DNA of 19,677 bases from an uncultured Collinsella sp. (GTDB lineage Bacteria; Actinomycetota; Coriobacteriia; Coriobacteriales; Coriobacteriaceae), in assembly GCA_902491415.1 (NCBI GenBank), contig CABUHP010000006.1, positions 1 through 19,677 of the forward strand. The letters run 5' to 3'. The notes below the pieces were generated by a model. That model saw only the letters and a program-made list of their open reading frames with translations, searched no databases and was not told the origin of the DNA. Below, in pieces: positions 1-6,141 of the stretch. How positions within the stretch are numbered: position 1 is the stretch's first letter; every line of letters begins with the position of its first letter. A program made the position numbers and the translations under genes.

Positions 1-413
1 TGGGCCGCCTCCATCTGACCGCGCGGAACCGCCTCGATACCAGTGCGGATGACCTCCGAAATGTAGGCCGCGTGATACAGGCCCACACCCAAGAAGCCCA
101 GCACGAACGGCGCGATGCGCACCGGCTGGTCGGCACCGGTTATGGCCTGCAAAAACTGCGGACCGGCCATGTACATAAAGAGCACCTGCACGGGCAACGG
201 GGTGTTCTGGTAAAACTCCACGTACACGCGGCTTATGGCGCGCAGCACGCGCGAACGGGTGGTAGAGAACACACCCAGCAGCGTGCCCAGCACCAGCGAC
301 AGCAGCAGACCGGCAACGACCACCTGTAGCGTCACGCCAAAGCCCTCCCAGAAGGGCCCCATGTTTTGAAATGTCGTCGACCAACGGTCGGCGTCAAATA
401 ATCCTTCGAGCAT
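1..413 (-). CDS. Amino-acid ABC transporter permease (partial, 3' end cut by window edge)
   Basis: Inner-membrane permease subunit of a polar amino-acid (His/Glu/Gln family) importer. Read from the ATG at 413, the protein starts MLEGLFDADRW and is open to the window edge (137 codons visible). It has a first hydrophobic helix (around LQVVVAGLLLSLVLGTLLG), the family's 'YVEFYQNTPLPVQVLF' segment, and the cytoplasmic loop 'EVIRTGIEAVPRGQMEAA', which is the EAA-type motif that docks on the ATPase. An AAGGAAGG ribosome site lies 6 to 8 bases before the ATG. It is the third gene of a leftward operon, 25 bp after the binding-protein stop. The C-terminal third and any second permease lie outside the window. 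The family is clear; the substrate cannot be read from this part. Confidence 0.93.
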   Translation of the reverse strand, partial: MLEGLFDADRWSTTFQNMGPFWEGFGVTLQVVVAGLLLSLVLGTLLGVFSTTRSRVLRAISRVYVEFYQNTPLPVQVLFMYMAGPQFLQAITGADQPVRIAPFVLGFLGVGLYHAAYISEVIRTGIEAVPRGQMEAA

Positions 414-438
414 TTGATTCCTTCCTTGGACGATGCGC

Positions 439-1314
439 CTATACAAGACCCCAGGTCTTGACCTCTTGGTCGAGCCAGCCGTCGGCCAGACGATCGCAAA
501 TCACCTGATCGACCACGGCCGAAAGGTCGCAGCCCTTCTTGGTCGCCACGCCGTAGCCCTGCTCGCCAAACTTGACCTCGGGCTGCAACAGCTCAACGGT
601 CTCGTTCATGTAACCGGCCAGCGTGGAGCGGTCCATGGCAAAGACGTCGATATTGCCGGCGTCGAGCGAGCTCTTGATGATGGGATAGCCGCTAAAGGCC
701 CTAAACTCGGGCTTGCAGCTAAAGCCGTTGTCCTTGATCATCTGCTCGATCAGGCCCTGCGTGGTGGCACCCTGGCTCACGCCGATGACCTTGCCGTCCA
801 GGTCCTCAATCGAGGTAAAGCCCGAACGCTTCTTGACCATGAGTCCCACGTAGTCGGTGCGGTACGGCGTCGAGAAATCCCAGCTCTTCTTGCGCTCGTC
901 GGTGATGGTGTAGGTCGCCGCGACCACGTCGAGTTGGCCGTTATCGATCAGCGGGCCGCGCGTCTTGGGCGTTACATCGGTAAACTCGACAAGCTCCTGG
1001 GCGCGGGCCTCCTTGTAACTCACGCTAAAGACGGCAGCAGCGATCTGGTAGCACAAATCAACTTCCATGCCCTCAAAACGGCCCTTGGCGGTGTCGTAAT
1101 AGCCATAGCCGGGAACGTCCTTCTTAACGCCGGCATTCAGATGGCCGCGCGACTTGATGGCCGCAAGCTTGGACCCCTTGTCGGAGCCCTCACCACTGGC
1201 AGAGTTGCCGCAACCGGTAAGCGCGGCCCCCGTCAGCGCAAGCATGCCGGCGCCAGCCAGCTGCAAAAAGTGACGGCGCGACACGGCCGCCCTCGTCATA
1301 TCCGTCATGTCCAT
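439..1314 (-). CDS. Amino-acid ABC transporter substrate-binding lipoprotein (family 3)
   Basis: Extracytoplasmic receptor of the amino-acid importer, about 290 residues, the usual size. The N-terminus carries a twin-arginine motif (SRRHFLQL), a hydrophobic stretch and a lipobox (ALTGC), so it is predicted to be Tat-exported and lipid-anchored. Family 3 hallmarks are 'GMEVDLCYQIAAAVF', 'LDVVAATYTITDERKK' followed by 'DFSTPYRTDYVGLMVKK', and 'LDGKVIGVSQGATTQ'. These resemble glutamate/glutamine/aspartate binders of the GluB/PEB1 type. I chose the ATG at 1314, with a weak AGG seven bases upstream. A GTG directly before it (1317) and ATGs 3 and 6 codons downstream are also possible, and none has a strong ribosome site. 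The gene begins 8 bp after the ATPase stop (5 bp if the GTG is used), so translation may be coupled. Ligand identity is inferred only from similarity. Confidence 0.92.
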   Translation of the reverse strand: MDMTDMTRAAVSRRHFLQLAGAGMLALTGAALTGCGNSASGEGSDKGSKLAAIKSRGHLNAGVKKDVPGYGYYDTAKGRFEGMEVDLCYQIAAAVFSVSYKEARAQELVEFTDVTPKTRGPLIDNGQLDVVAATYTITDERKKSWDFSTPYRTDYVGLMVKKRSGFTSIEDLDGKVIGVSQGATTQGLIEQMIKDNGFSCKPEFRAFSGYPIIKSSLDAGNIDVFAMDRSTLAGYMNETVELLQPEVKFGEQGYGVATKKGCDLSAVVDQVICDRLADGWLDQEVKTWGLV

Positions 1315-1322
1315 CACCGCGC

Positions 1323-2054
1323 CTAGTGCAGAATCTTGGACAGGAACTCGCGGCAGCGCGGGTTCTCGGGGTTATCGAAGAAGTGCTCGGGCGTGCCCTC
1401 CTCCAGAATGCGGCCGTCCTCCATAAAGATGACGCGGTCGGCCACCTGGCGCGCAAAGCCCATCTCATGCGTCACGCAGATCATGGTGATGTCCTCCTGC
1501 GCGAGCTCGATCATAACGTCCAGAACCTCCTGGACCATCTCGGGGTCGAGCGCCGAGGTCGGCTCGTCAAACAGGATGATGGGCTGCTTGGTGCACAGGG
1601 CACGGGCGATGGCGATACGCTGCTGCTGACCGCCCGAGAGGTTCTGCGGATACTCGCCGGCCTTATGCGCCATGCCAACGCGCTTGAGCGCGGCGATGGC
1701 GATCTCGGTCGCCTCCTCCTTGCTCTTCTTTTGTAGCTTGATGGGCGCGAGCGTCAGGTTGCCCAGCACCGTCATGTTGGGATACAGGTTGAACTGCTGA
1801 AACACCATGGAGCTATACTTGCGGGCCATCTCCAGGTGATTCTTTTTGGTGAGCGGCGTACCGTCGATGATGACCTCGCCCGACGTGGGCTCCTCCAGAT
1901 GATCGACGCAACGGATGAGCGTCGACTTACCCGAACCGGAAGGCCCGATCATTACGAGCTTCTCGCCGCGCTTGACGGTGAGGTTGATATCTTTGAGCAC
2001 ATGCAGGTCGCCAAAGTACTTGTTGAGATGCTTGATCTCGATCATGTCTGCCAT
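1323..2054 (-). CDS. Amino-acid ABC transporter ATP-binding protein (GlnQ/HisP type)
   Basis: Cytoplasmic ATPase that powers the importer, 243 residues, a normal length for the polar amino-acid family. Visible motifs are Walker [10 protein letters not shown] (about residues 38-46), the Q-loop in '[15 protein letters not shown]', the ABC signature LSGGQQQR, Walker B '[14 protein letters not shown]' with the D-loop, and the H-loop His in '[16 protein letters not shown]'. The start at 2054 is supported by a GGAAGGGA site about 6 bases upstream; an internal ATG (MIEIKHLN) three codons later is less well placed. It is the first gene of the operon (ATPase, binding protein, permease). A TACAAT hexamer 35 to 40 bases upstream may be the -10 element. 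All catalytic residues are present. Confidence 0.96.
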   Translation of the reverse strand: MADMIEIKHLNKYFGDLHVLKDINLTVKRGEKLVMIGPSGSGKSTLIRCVDHLEEPTSGEVIIDGTPLTKKNHLEMARKYSSMVFQQFNLYPNMTVLGNLTLAPIKLQKKSKEEATEIAIAALKRVGMAHKAGEYPQNLSGGQQQRIAIARALCTKQPIILFDEPTSALDPEMVQEVLDVMIELAQEDITMICVTHEMGFARQVADRVIFMEDGRILEEGTPEHFFDNPENPRCREFLSKILH

Positions 2055-2089
2055 GAATGTCCCTTCCCTGCGTTTACACGAGTTGAACT

Positions 2090-2095
2090 ATTGTA
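2090..2095 (-). promoter_or_regulatory. Candidate -10 element of the amino-acid ABC operon
   Basis: Minus-strand TACAAT, 35 bases upstream of the ATPase ATG. This would give a 5' leader of roughly 30 nt. No convincing -35 hexamer is seen at 17 bp, so this is only a candidate. Confidence 0.35.
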
Positions 2096-2164
2096 CGGAA
2101 AGAACCACGTTTCCGCAGCCCACACTACATCCCCGTAAAGAACCCGCAATCTTCCACCCACTCA

Positions 2165-2203
2165 TTGGGCACTCATTTAAGTCTGTCCCCAGTGAGCGCC
2201 CAA
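2165..2203. repeat. Inverted repeat (11-bp arms, one mismatch)
   Basis: Arms TTGGGCACTCA (2165-2175) and TGAGCGCCCAA (2193-2203) pair at 10 of 11 positions around a 17-nt loop containing GTCTGTCCCC. It is the first of three consecutive hairpin-forming segments in the gap between the ABC operon and the YqeY-family gene. Confidence 0.5.
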
Positions 2204-2230
2204 CCGCCCTTGTTGAGCATAAGTTAGCGA

Positions 2231-2329
2231 AAACCCGTACACGCGAGCAAGGTGACGTGAAATGAAAGGGCGCAGACCTTATGGTCGCGCCCTTGAAATT
2301 GAACGTCAGATTGCCGCGTGTACGGGTTT
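2231..2329. repeat. 99-bp nested palindrome (outer 15-bp perfect arms plus inner hairpin)
   Basis: AAACCCGTACACGCG (2231-2245) is the exact reverse complement of 2315-2329. Inside, GCAA/TTGC and GACGT/ACGTC also pair. The centre is a GGGCGC-(A)-GACC / GGTC-GCGCCC stem (2268-2292) with a TTAT loop. Nearly the whole element folds on itself. On the minus strand the inner stem is followed by TTTCATTT, so it may also terminate the leftward transcript from the YqeY-family gene. The element could be a REP/MITE-like repeat or a structured 3' end; the sequence alone does not decide. Confidence 0.7.
2268..2292 (-). terminator. Possible intrinsic terminator downstream of the YqeY-family gene
   Basis: A GC-rich 10-bp stem (GGGCGC + GACC with one bulged A) and a TTAT loop, followed on the minus strand by TTTCATTT. 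It is nested within the larger palindrome. The U-tract is interrupted, so efficiency is uncertain. Confidence 0.45.
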
Positions 2330-2342
2330 GCAGCGTCGAGCC

Positions 2343-2370
2343 GTTACGCGGTTTGGTAAAACCGCGTAAC
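2343..2370. repeat. Perfect 12-bp hairpin just after the YqeY-family stop codon
   Basis: GTTACGCGGTTT (2343-2354) pairs perfectly with AAACCGCGTAAC (2359-2370) around a GGTA loop. It begins 3 bases beyond the TAA of the YqeY-family gene. On the minus strand it is not followed by a U-run, so it is more likely an mRNA 3'-end stabiliser or part of the repeat cluster than a simple terminator. Confidence 0.65.
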
Positions 2371-2373
2371 AAA

Positions 2374-2817
2374 TTACGCGAGTTTGGCACCGACGATCTT
2401 TGCCGCGGCAGGCTTGTCGAAGTTGCCGCCGGTAGCCTTACCCAGAGCACCCATGACCTGGCCCATCTGCTTCTTGGACGTGGCACCCAGCTCGGCGATA
2501 ACTTGCTCAATCAGAGCCTCGAGCTCCTCGCCCGAAACCTGCGCGGGCAGCAGGCTCTCCAGAATCTTGACCTGTTCGGTCAGGTTGTCGGTACGCTCTT
2601 GGTCGGTGCCGGCCTTGATGGACATCTCCAGCGTCTCGCTCGTCTGCTTAATCAGACGCTTGATCATGCTGTTGACGTCTTCCTCGGTCACATCGCGACG
2701 CTCGTTGACCTCGATGTTCTTCACTTCGGCCTTAACCTGGCGAATGATGGACAGGCGAACCTTGTCCTTGGCCTTCATGGCCGCGATCATTTCCTTCTGC
2801 AGCTCTTCGTTGGTCAT
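2374..2817 (-). CDS. GatB/YqeY domain-containing protein
   Basis: A 147-residue soluble helical protein of the YqeY family, whose fold matches the tail domain of the amidotransferase subunit GatB. Its role outside that complex is unsettled; a link to tRNA or Asn/Gln-tRNA metabolism is usually suggested. Diagnostic features are the start MTNEELQKEMIAAMKAKDK, the helix 'RLSIIRQVKAEVKNIEV', 'LESLLPAQVSGEELEALI' and the C-terminal 'MGQVMGALGKATGGNFD'. I chose the ATG at 2817: a GAGAGG site lies 8 bases upstream of it, whereas an in-frame TTG two codons earlier (2823) falls almost on that site. It lies 54 bp downstream of the isomerase gene on the same strand, so the two are probably co-transcribed. 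Confidence 0.93.
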   Translation of the reverse strand: MTNEELQKEMIAAMKAKDKVRLSIIRQVKAEVKNIEVNERRDVTEEDVNSMIKRLIKQTSETLEMSIKAGTDQERTDNLTEQVKILESLLPAQVSGEELEALIEQVIAELGATSKKQMGQVMGALGKATGGNFDKPAAAKIVGAKLA

Positions 2818-2871
2818 CTGCAAATCCTCTCTAATAGCGTGGGCGGCACTCGCGCGAGCACCGCCCCATGA

Positions 2872-4095
2872 TTACTCAGTCGTCGACGAATCGTCGGTCG
2901 AACTCTTGGTGACGCCCTTCAGGCTGACGTTGTATGGCACGTCTTTGGGCATGGGGTTAACGGTGATGTCGGCGTCCTTCTTGTACTGCTCCAGCCACTC
3001 GCTGTACGCAGTGCTCTCTGCCTGCGTCTTCACCACGTTGGAGACATACTTCTTGATGTCCTTGGGCACCTGCTTAATGTCATCGACCTGGCTATCGACA
3101 TGGAAGTAGTCGGTGCACTTGATGATGTGGTAACCATACGTCGACTCGACCACGTCGCTCACGTCGCCCTTGTTGAGCCCCTCGAGCGCCGTCTGGTAGC
3201 TATCGACAAAAGTGGTGAGCTTGTCCCAGCCTACGTCGCCCTTCTTCTCCTTGGAGCCGGTGTCGTCGGAATACTGCTCCACGGCGTCCTCAAAGCTCAG
3301 CTCGCCGGAGTTGATCTTGTCCAAGCACTCCTGCGCCTTGGCCTTGGCGGCAGCCTTGTCCTCGTCGGATGCGTCGGAATCGACCTTGATCAGGATGTTC
3401 GACGAGCGGCGGGCATCGTTGTACTTCGACAGGTTCTCGTTGATGTAATCGACGATCTCGCCGTCCTTGGGCTTGCTGGTGGGCGCCACGGCTTCCTTGA
3501 GCTTTTGCTGCGCCAGGCTCTCCTTGAGCGAGCTCTTATAGGTGTCCTCGGTGTAGCCGTAAGTCTTAAGGGTCTTCTTAAAGGTCTTGGCGCCGCCCGC
3601 GCTCTTGCACGCGTCCTTCCAAGCCTTCTCGACCTCCTTGTCCGACACCGTCACGCCGTTTTCCTTCTGCGCCTGCTGAAGCAGAATCTGCTGCGCGTAG
3701 GAATCGATGAGCTGTTTGCGGTACTTCTTGGGCGTAAGGTCGTTGTTGACCAGGTACTGCGCCCAATCCTTGTCCTTGGTATAACCATAGGACGTGCGCA
3801 TACTCATGATCTGCTTGGTCACGGTATCCTCGGTGAGGTTGGTGCCGTTGATGGTGGCGGCAACGCCGCCGGTGAGCTTGTAGCCCGAGCTGGCGCTTTC
3901 GGTCTGCGACATCAGGCCGGAGCACGCCATGGCCGAGACGGAGAGCAGCATCGCCAGCACGCCGATGACCACCAGGACAATCTTGACGGTCTTGGACGCG
4001 TACGTCTTGCGCTGCTTCTTGCGAGAGCTGGAGGCGGCGCGGGCCTGCTGCTCGGGCGTCGGCGCGACCTCGGGGTTCTTTTTCTTGTTTGCCAT
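2872..4095 (-). CDS. Membrane-anchored parvulin-type peptidyl-prolyl cis-trans isomerase (PrsA/SurA-like)
   Basis: A 407-residue foldase predicted to act outside the membrane on exported proteins. It has a Lys/Arg-rich cytoplasmic tail (1-37), a hydrophobic helix (about 38-57, 'IVLVVIGVLAMLLSVSAMAC') and a SurA-N/PrsA-like helical region (about 75-225). A PpiC/parvulin domain follows (about 230-330), with 'SSNILIK', 'FEDAVEQYSDD', 'GDVGW' and the closing 'TYGYHIIKC'. Cys58 follows the helix, but -3 to -1 is AMA, so it is a poor lipobox; a membrane anchor is as likely as a lipoprotein. The C-terminus is Ser/Thr-rich. The ATG at 4095 has GAAAGG 7 bases upstream. The YqeY-family gene follows after 54 bp. 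The domain assignment is solid; the substrates are unknown. Confidence 0.92.
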   Translation of the reverse strand: MANKKKNPEVAPTPEQQARAASSSRKKQRKTYASKTVKIVLVVIGVLAMLLSVSAMACSGLMSQTESASSGYKLTGGVAATINGTNLTEDTVTKQIMSMRTSYGYTKDKDWAQYLVNNDLTPKKYRKQLIDSYAQQILLQQAQKENGVTVSDKEVEKAWKDACKSAGGAKTFKKTLKTYGYTEDTYKSSLKESLAQQKLKEAVAPTSKPKDGEIVDYINENLSKYNDARRSSNILIKVDSDASDEDKAAAKAKAQECLDKINSGELSFEDAVEQYSDDTGSKEKKGDVGWDKLTTFVDSYQTALEGLNKGDVSDVVESTYGYHIIKCTDYFHVDSQVDDIKQVPKDIKKYVSNVVKTQAESTAYSEWLEQYKKDADITVNPMPKDVPYNVSLKGVTKSSTDDSSTTE

Positions 4096-4131
4096 GTTTG
4101 GCCTTTCACATCACGAATCGAACAAACGCCA

Positions 4132-4142
4132 TTGTGTCACAA
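4132..4142. promoter_or_regulatory. Small palindrome upstream of the isomerase gene
   Basis: TTGTG-T-CACAA, a perfect 5+1+5 palindrome 37 bases upstream of the isomerase ATG, where an operator overlapping a promoter could lie. No clear -35/-10 pair is seen. The functional call is speculative. Confidence 0.25.
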
Positions 4143-4186
4143 CGCAGCCCCCGAGACACACCTGGTGCATGGGAGACGGTTTAATC

Positions 4187-4264
4187 TGCACCATTTTGGT
4201 GCAAAGGGGACAGGTCTGGCAGTTGGCAGTTAGGGACGTTCCTTTTCTGCCGACAGTTAGGGAC
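4187..4264. repeat. REP-like intergenic segment (hairpin plus tandem CAGTTAGGGAC)
   Basis: TGCACCATTTTGGTGCA (4187-4203) is a perfect 7-bp hairpin. It is followed by GGGGACAGGTCTG and two exact copies of CAGTTAGGGAC (4227-4237 and 4254-4264) 27 bp apart. The segment is non-coding, between the isomerase gene and the PTS gene. The related string CTGTCCCC also appears at 2183-2190 and 10921-10928, which suggests a dispersed intergenic repeat family. Confidence 0.45.
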
Positions 4265-4282
4265 AGCCCCCAAGTGCCGGCC

Positions 4283-4750
4283 TTAAAAGCGGCGGCGGAT
4301 GGCGTCGACCATGCCCTGCGGCGTGGTCTGGCCGAGTACATCGGCTGCAGCGTCGGCATCCATAAAGATATTCATAAGCGCTTGCAGGGCCTCGACCTGG
4401 CCGCCCGGCTCGGCAATGCCCAGATTGATGATAATCTGCGCCGGCACCGGGGCGCCCATACCCGCCATCGCGTTGAACGTCACAGGTGCAGCGGGCTTTA
4501 CCACCGCGATATAGGGCTTGGCCACAAATCCCGGATCGGTATGCGGAATGGCGATGTTTGCCGCCGGCATAGCGAGACCCGTGGGATAGGCGTCCTCGCG
4601 CGTGCGGACGGCGTCGAGCCAACCCTCGGCAATGTAGCCGCGCGGAGCGAGCTCGTCCTCGAGCTGCGCAAACACCTCATCCGGCGTCGCACACTCCCAA
4701 TCAAAAAACACCAGCTCGGGCGAGAATAGCATCTCGGCGTTATCCGCCAT
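4283..4750 (-). CDS. PTS sugar transporter subunit IIA (GatA/fructose family), stand-alone
   Basis: A 155-residue cytoplasmic phosphocarrier that would take phosphate from HPr and pass it to a EIIB. The phospho-acceptor is His70 in 'MPAANIAIPHTDPGFV', the conserved IPHT site of galactitol/fructose-type EIIA. 'PTGLAMPAANIAIPHTD' together with 'KPAAPVTFNAMAG' is closest to GatA-like proteins. I chose the ATG at 4750 because GGAGGA lies 4 bases upstream; the frame stays open a further 38 codons upstream but without a comparable site. No EIIB or EIIC gene is adjacent (the neighbours are an isomerase and a toxin), so it is an orphan. Its partner must be elsewhere in the genome, or the protein may be regulatory. 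Confidence 0.88.
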   Translation of the reverse strand: MADNAEMLFSPELVFFDWECATPDEVFAQLEDELAPRGYIAEGWLDAVRTREDAYPTGLAMPAANIAIPHTDPGFVAKPYIAVVKPAAPVTFNAMAGMGAPVPAQIIINLGIAEPGGQVEALQALMNIFMDADAAADVLGQTTPQGMVDAIRRRF

Positions 4751-4815
4751 ACCGTCCTCCAAAGTTGCATGAGGTTCACAATGCCCCATATGATAGCGAA
4801 ACGAGACAGGCAAGG

Positions 4816-5283
4816 TTAGTCGAGGATCTCGATCATCTCGAGCGCACGCACGGGCGTCAGGCAAACCTCGGGCATTGCCTCCAGCATGCGTCGGTCACTC
4901 GTGACTACGTAGTCAACATCTGCCGTCTCGCCCGAAGCGATGATGAGGTTGTCTTCAAGATCCGGCATGCGCTTGCCAAGCATGCGCGCCATTTCGCACT
5001 CTGCCAACGAAAGCGGAGAGGCCGTCGCCACCTGCATCATGTGCTCAATGCAGGCCCACGACGCCGAGGCAAACGACACGTTAATCCCATTCGCATTCCG
5101 CCGGGCTAGGCGCCGAGGCAAAATGTAGAACACATCCTTTGCCGTCGTCGGCGCGTACAGAAGGTCAATCTTTCCCGCCTCGGCAAGCTCCACCAGGCGC
5201 TTCGCTTCGTGGAATGCCCCCTCTTGCAAGTAATAATCAAGCCACACATTCGTATCCACAAGCAGGTGCTTTGCCTCGATCAT
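4816..5283 (-). CDS. PIN-domain toxin (VapC-like ribonuclease)
   Basis: A 155-residue PIN nuclease, probably the toxin of a type II pair. Acidic residues expected in the active site are visible: Asp10 in 'LLVDTNVWLDYY', the cluster 'MPDLEDNLIIASG' (Asp108/Glu110/Asp111), and Asp130 in 'VDYVVTSDRRML'. The start is the ATG at 5283, which overlaps the antitoxin stop as ATGA, with GGAGG 9 bases upstream. A TTG two codons earlier (5289) also exists but is poorer. It is translationally coupled to the upstream antitoxin. The family is well supported; the RNA target is not known from the sequence. Confidence 0.9.
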   Translation of the reverse strand: MIEAKHLLVDTNVWLDYYLQEGAFHEAKRLVELAEAGKIDLLYAPTTAKDVFYILPRRLARRNANGINVSFASASWACIEHMMQVATASPLSLAECEMARMLGKRMPDLEDNLIIASGETADVDYVVTSDRRMLEAMPEVCLTPVRALEMIEILD

Positions 5284-5624
5284 CGGCAATTCGCCTCCAT
5301 GTCGGCAATCATCGCGTCATACATATCATCGCGTACGGCATCCCAGTCTTCCGCAGACGATTCAGCTGGCGCAAAATCCGAAGCGCTTAGCCCCAACGAG
5401 GAAAAAGCTAGGCCACACCCCTGCTCGGCCAGGCCCTCCGCACGGGGCAGCTCACGCTTATCCGCCAGCATAAATCCCGGCAACGCTTGATGCTCGACAA
5501 GATAGACCCAAAGCGCACGAATAGCATCGCTCGGCCCCAACCCATTGCGAGTTAGGACCGCATCGCCACCAGCTTTGAGCATAGGATCGATTCGCGTATT
5601 GAGCTGCACCGTTGCTGTACCCAT
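5280..5624 (-). CDS. Type II antitoxin, RelB/DinJ family (ribbon-helix-helix)
   Basis: A 114-residue antitoxin. The N-terminal 50 residues match the DinJ/RelB ribbon-helix-helix pattern: beta strand 'TATVQLNTRIDPMLKAGGDA', then 'LTRNGLGPSDAIRALWVYLVEH' and 'ALPGF'. The C-terminal half would wrap the toxin and is acidic and Ala-rich. It is somewhat longer than typical DinJ. The ATG at 5624 has a GAGGAG site 6 bases upstream. Its partner here is a PIN nuclease rather than the more usual RelE/YafQ fold. Autoregulation by the RHH domain is expected, and a TGCTAGCA palindrome sits next to the -10. Confidence 0.88.
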   Translation of the reverse strand: MGTATVQLNTRIDPMLKAGGDAVLTRNGLGPSDAIRALWVYLVEHQALPGFMLADKRELPRAEGLAEQGCGLAFSSLGLSASDFAPAESSAEDWDAVRDDMYDAMIADMEANCR

Positions 5625-5637
5625 AGCGGCTCCTCTC

Positions 5638-5654
5638 TACTTGCTAGCAGTATA
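5638..5654 (-). promoter_or_regulatory. Promoter -10 and palindromic operator of the toxin-antitoxin operon
   Basis: Minus-strand TATACT (5649-5654) is a near-consensus -10 element about 25 bases upstream of the antitoxin ATG. The perfect 8-bp palindrome TGCTAGCA (5642-5649) abuts it, with imperfect flanking symmetry TAC/GTA. A weak -35 (TTGCGT) lies about 16 bp further upstream. The placement fits autorepression by the antitoxin, which is an inference. Confidence 0.5.
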
Positions 5655-5671
5655 GCAGACATAAAAGGCCA

Positions 5672-5707
5672 CGCAAAAGGGCCCCGTCCACACGCGGACG
5701 AGGCCCT
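5672..5707 (-). terminator. Intrinsic terminator of the SPFH/zinc-ribbon operon
   Basis: Arms AGGGCCCCGTCC (5678-5689) and GGACGAGGCCCT (5696-5707) pair at 11 of 12 positions around a short loop. On the minus strand this is followed by a TTTT tract. It lies just upstream of the toxin-antitoxin promoter, so it insulates that operon from the five-gene operon to its right. Confidence 0.75.
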
Positions 5708-5860
5708 GTCAGATTGGTAGTCTCGAGAAAGTTGGTGTAGCGCCCGATCCGAAGCGAGTCGGCCTGGCGTCCAAGAACCTAGAATACGGTTGATGCCCTA
5801 TGCCGCCGACCGGCATATGAAAGACAGCGGGCCAAAAGTCCCATGGCTTCTAGCCCGCAG

Positions 5861-5876
5861 AAACATCGATGTTTCC
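5861..5876. repeat. Perfect 16-bp palindrome
   Basis: GAAACATCGATGTTTC reads identically on both strands. It lies 33 bp beyond the stop of the small acidic protein gene, in a 280-bp gap (5625-5908) that otherwise contains the toxin-antitoxin promoter, the terminator and a short TATGCCG/CGGCATA hairpin. Function unknown. Confidence 0.4.
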
Positions 5877-5908
5877 AAATGATCGCAGCTTGTGTTTCAA
5901 GCGCTTTT

Positions 5909-6100
5909 CTACGCTACCGGCGGATGCAAATCCCAATCGGGAAAGCAGTTTGCAAAGCCTGAGAGATTTTGAGTCAAAACATTGTTCTCAGCTTGCTTCA
6001 GTCGCTCGTCCTCTTCAAACAGACTATCGAGCTCGCTCAATGCATCGAAGTCCTGCATCGCAGCATCGTTATGGTCGAAATCAGTCACTTCATCAGTCAT
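5909..6100 (-). CDS. Small acidic protein of unknown function, last gene of the SPFH operon
   Basis: A 63-residue, strongly acidic protein (many Asp/Glu between residues 3 and 34) with no signal or membrane segment. The tail is 'LSGFANCFPDWDLHPPVA'. The Trp-Asp-x-x-Pro-Pro end looks like a short conserved binding motif rather than random sequence, but I cannot name the family. The ATG at 6100 has GGAG 9 bases upstream. The gene starts 41 bp after the stop of the 551-residue protein and precedes the operon terminator, so it is very probably the fifth gene of that operon. Its size and charge suggest an adaptor or inhibitor of one of the operon products (inference). Confidence 0.7.
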   Translation of the reverse strand: MTDEVTDFDHNDAAMQDFDALSELDSLFEEDERLKQAENNVLTQNLSGFANCFPDWDLHPPVA

Positions 6101-6141
6101 CTATTTCACTCCGTTCATGGTTATCGAGTCAATCCTATCGG

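Noticed and set aside
433..1326. Long open frame on the plus strand opposite the substrate-binding protein (297 codons)
   Set aside because: It is the antisense shadow of a clear ABC binding-protein gene; its composition (His/Leu/Arg-rich) matches no family.
3100..4233. 377-codon plus-strand open frame opposite the isomerase gene
   Set aside because: Low-complexity Leu/Val/Gly/Arg translation typical of a reverse-strand shadow in high-GC DNA; the minus-strand parvulin domain is unmistakable.
5625..5908. Possible small structured RNA gene between the toxin-antitoxin operon and the acidic-protein gene
   Set aside because: Apart from the terminator, the promoter and short palindromes, no known RNA family signature was recognised.
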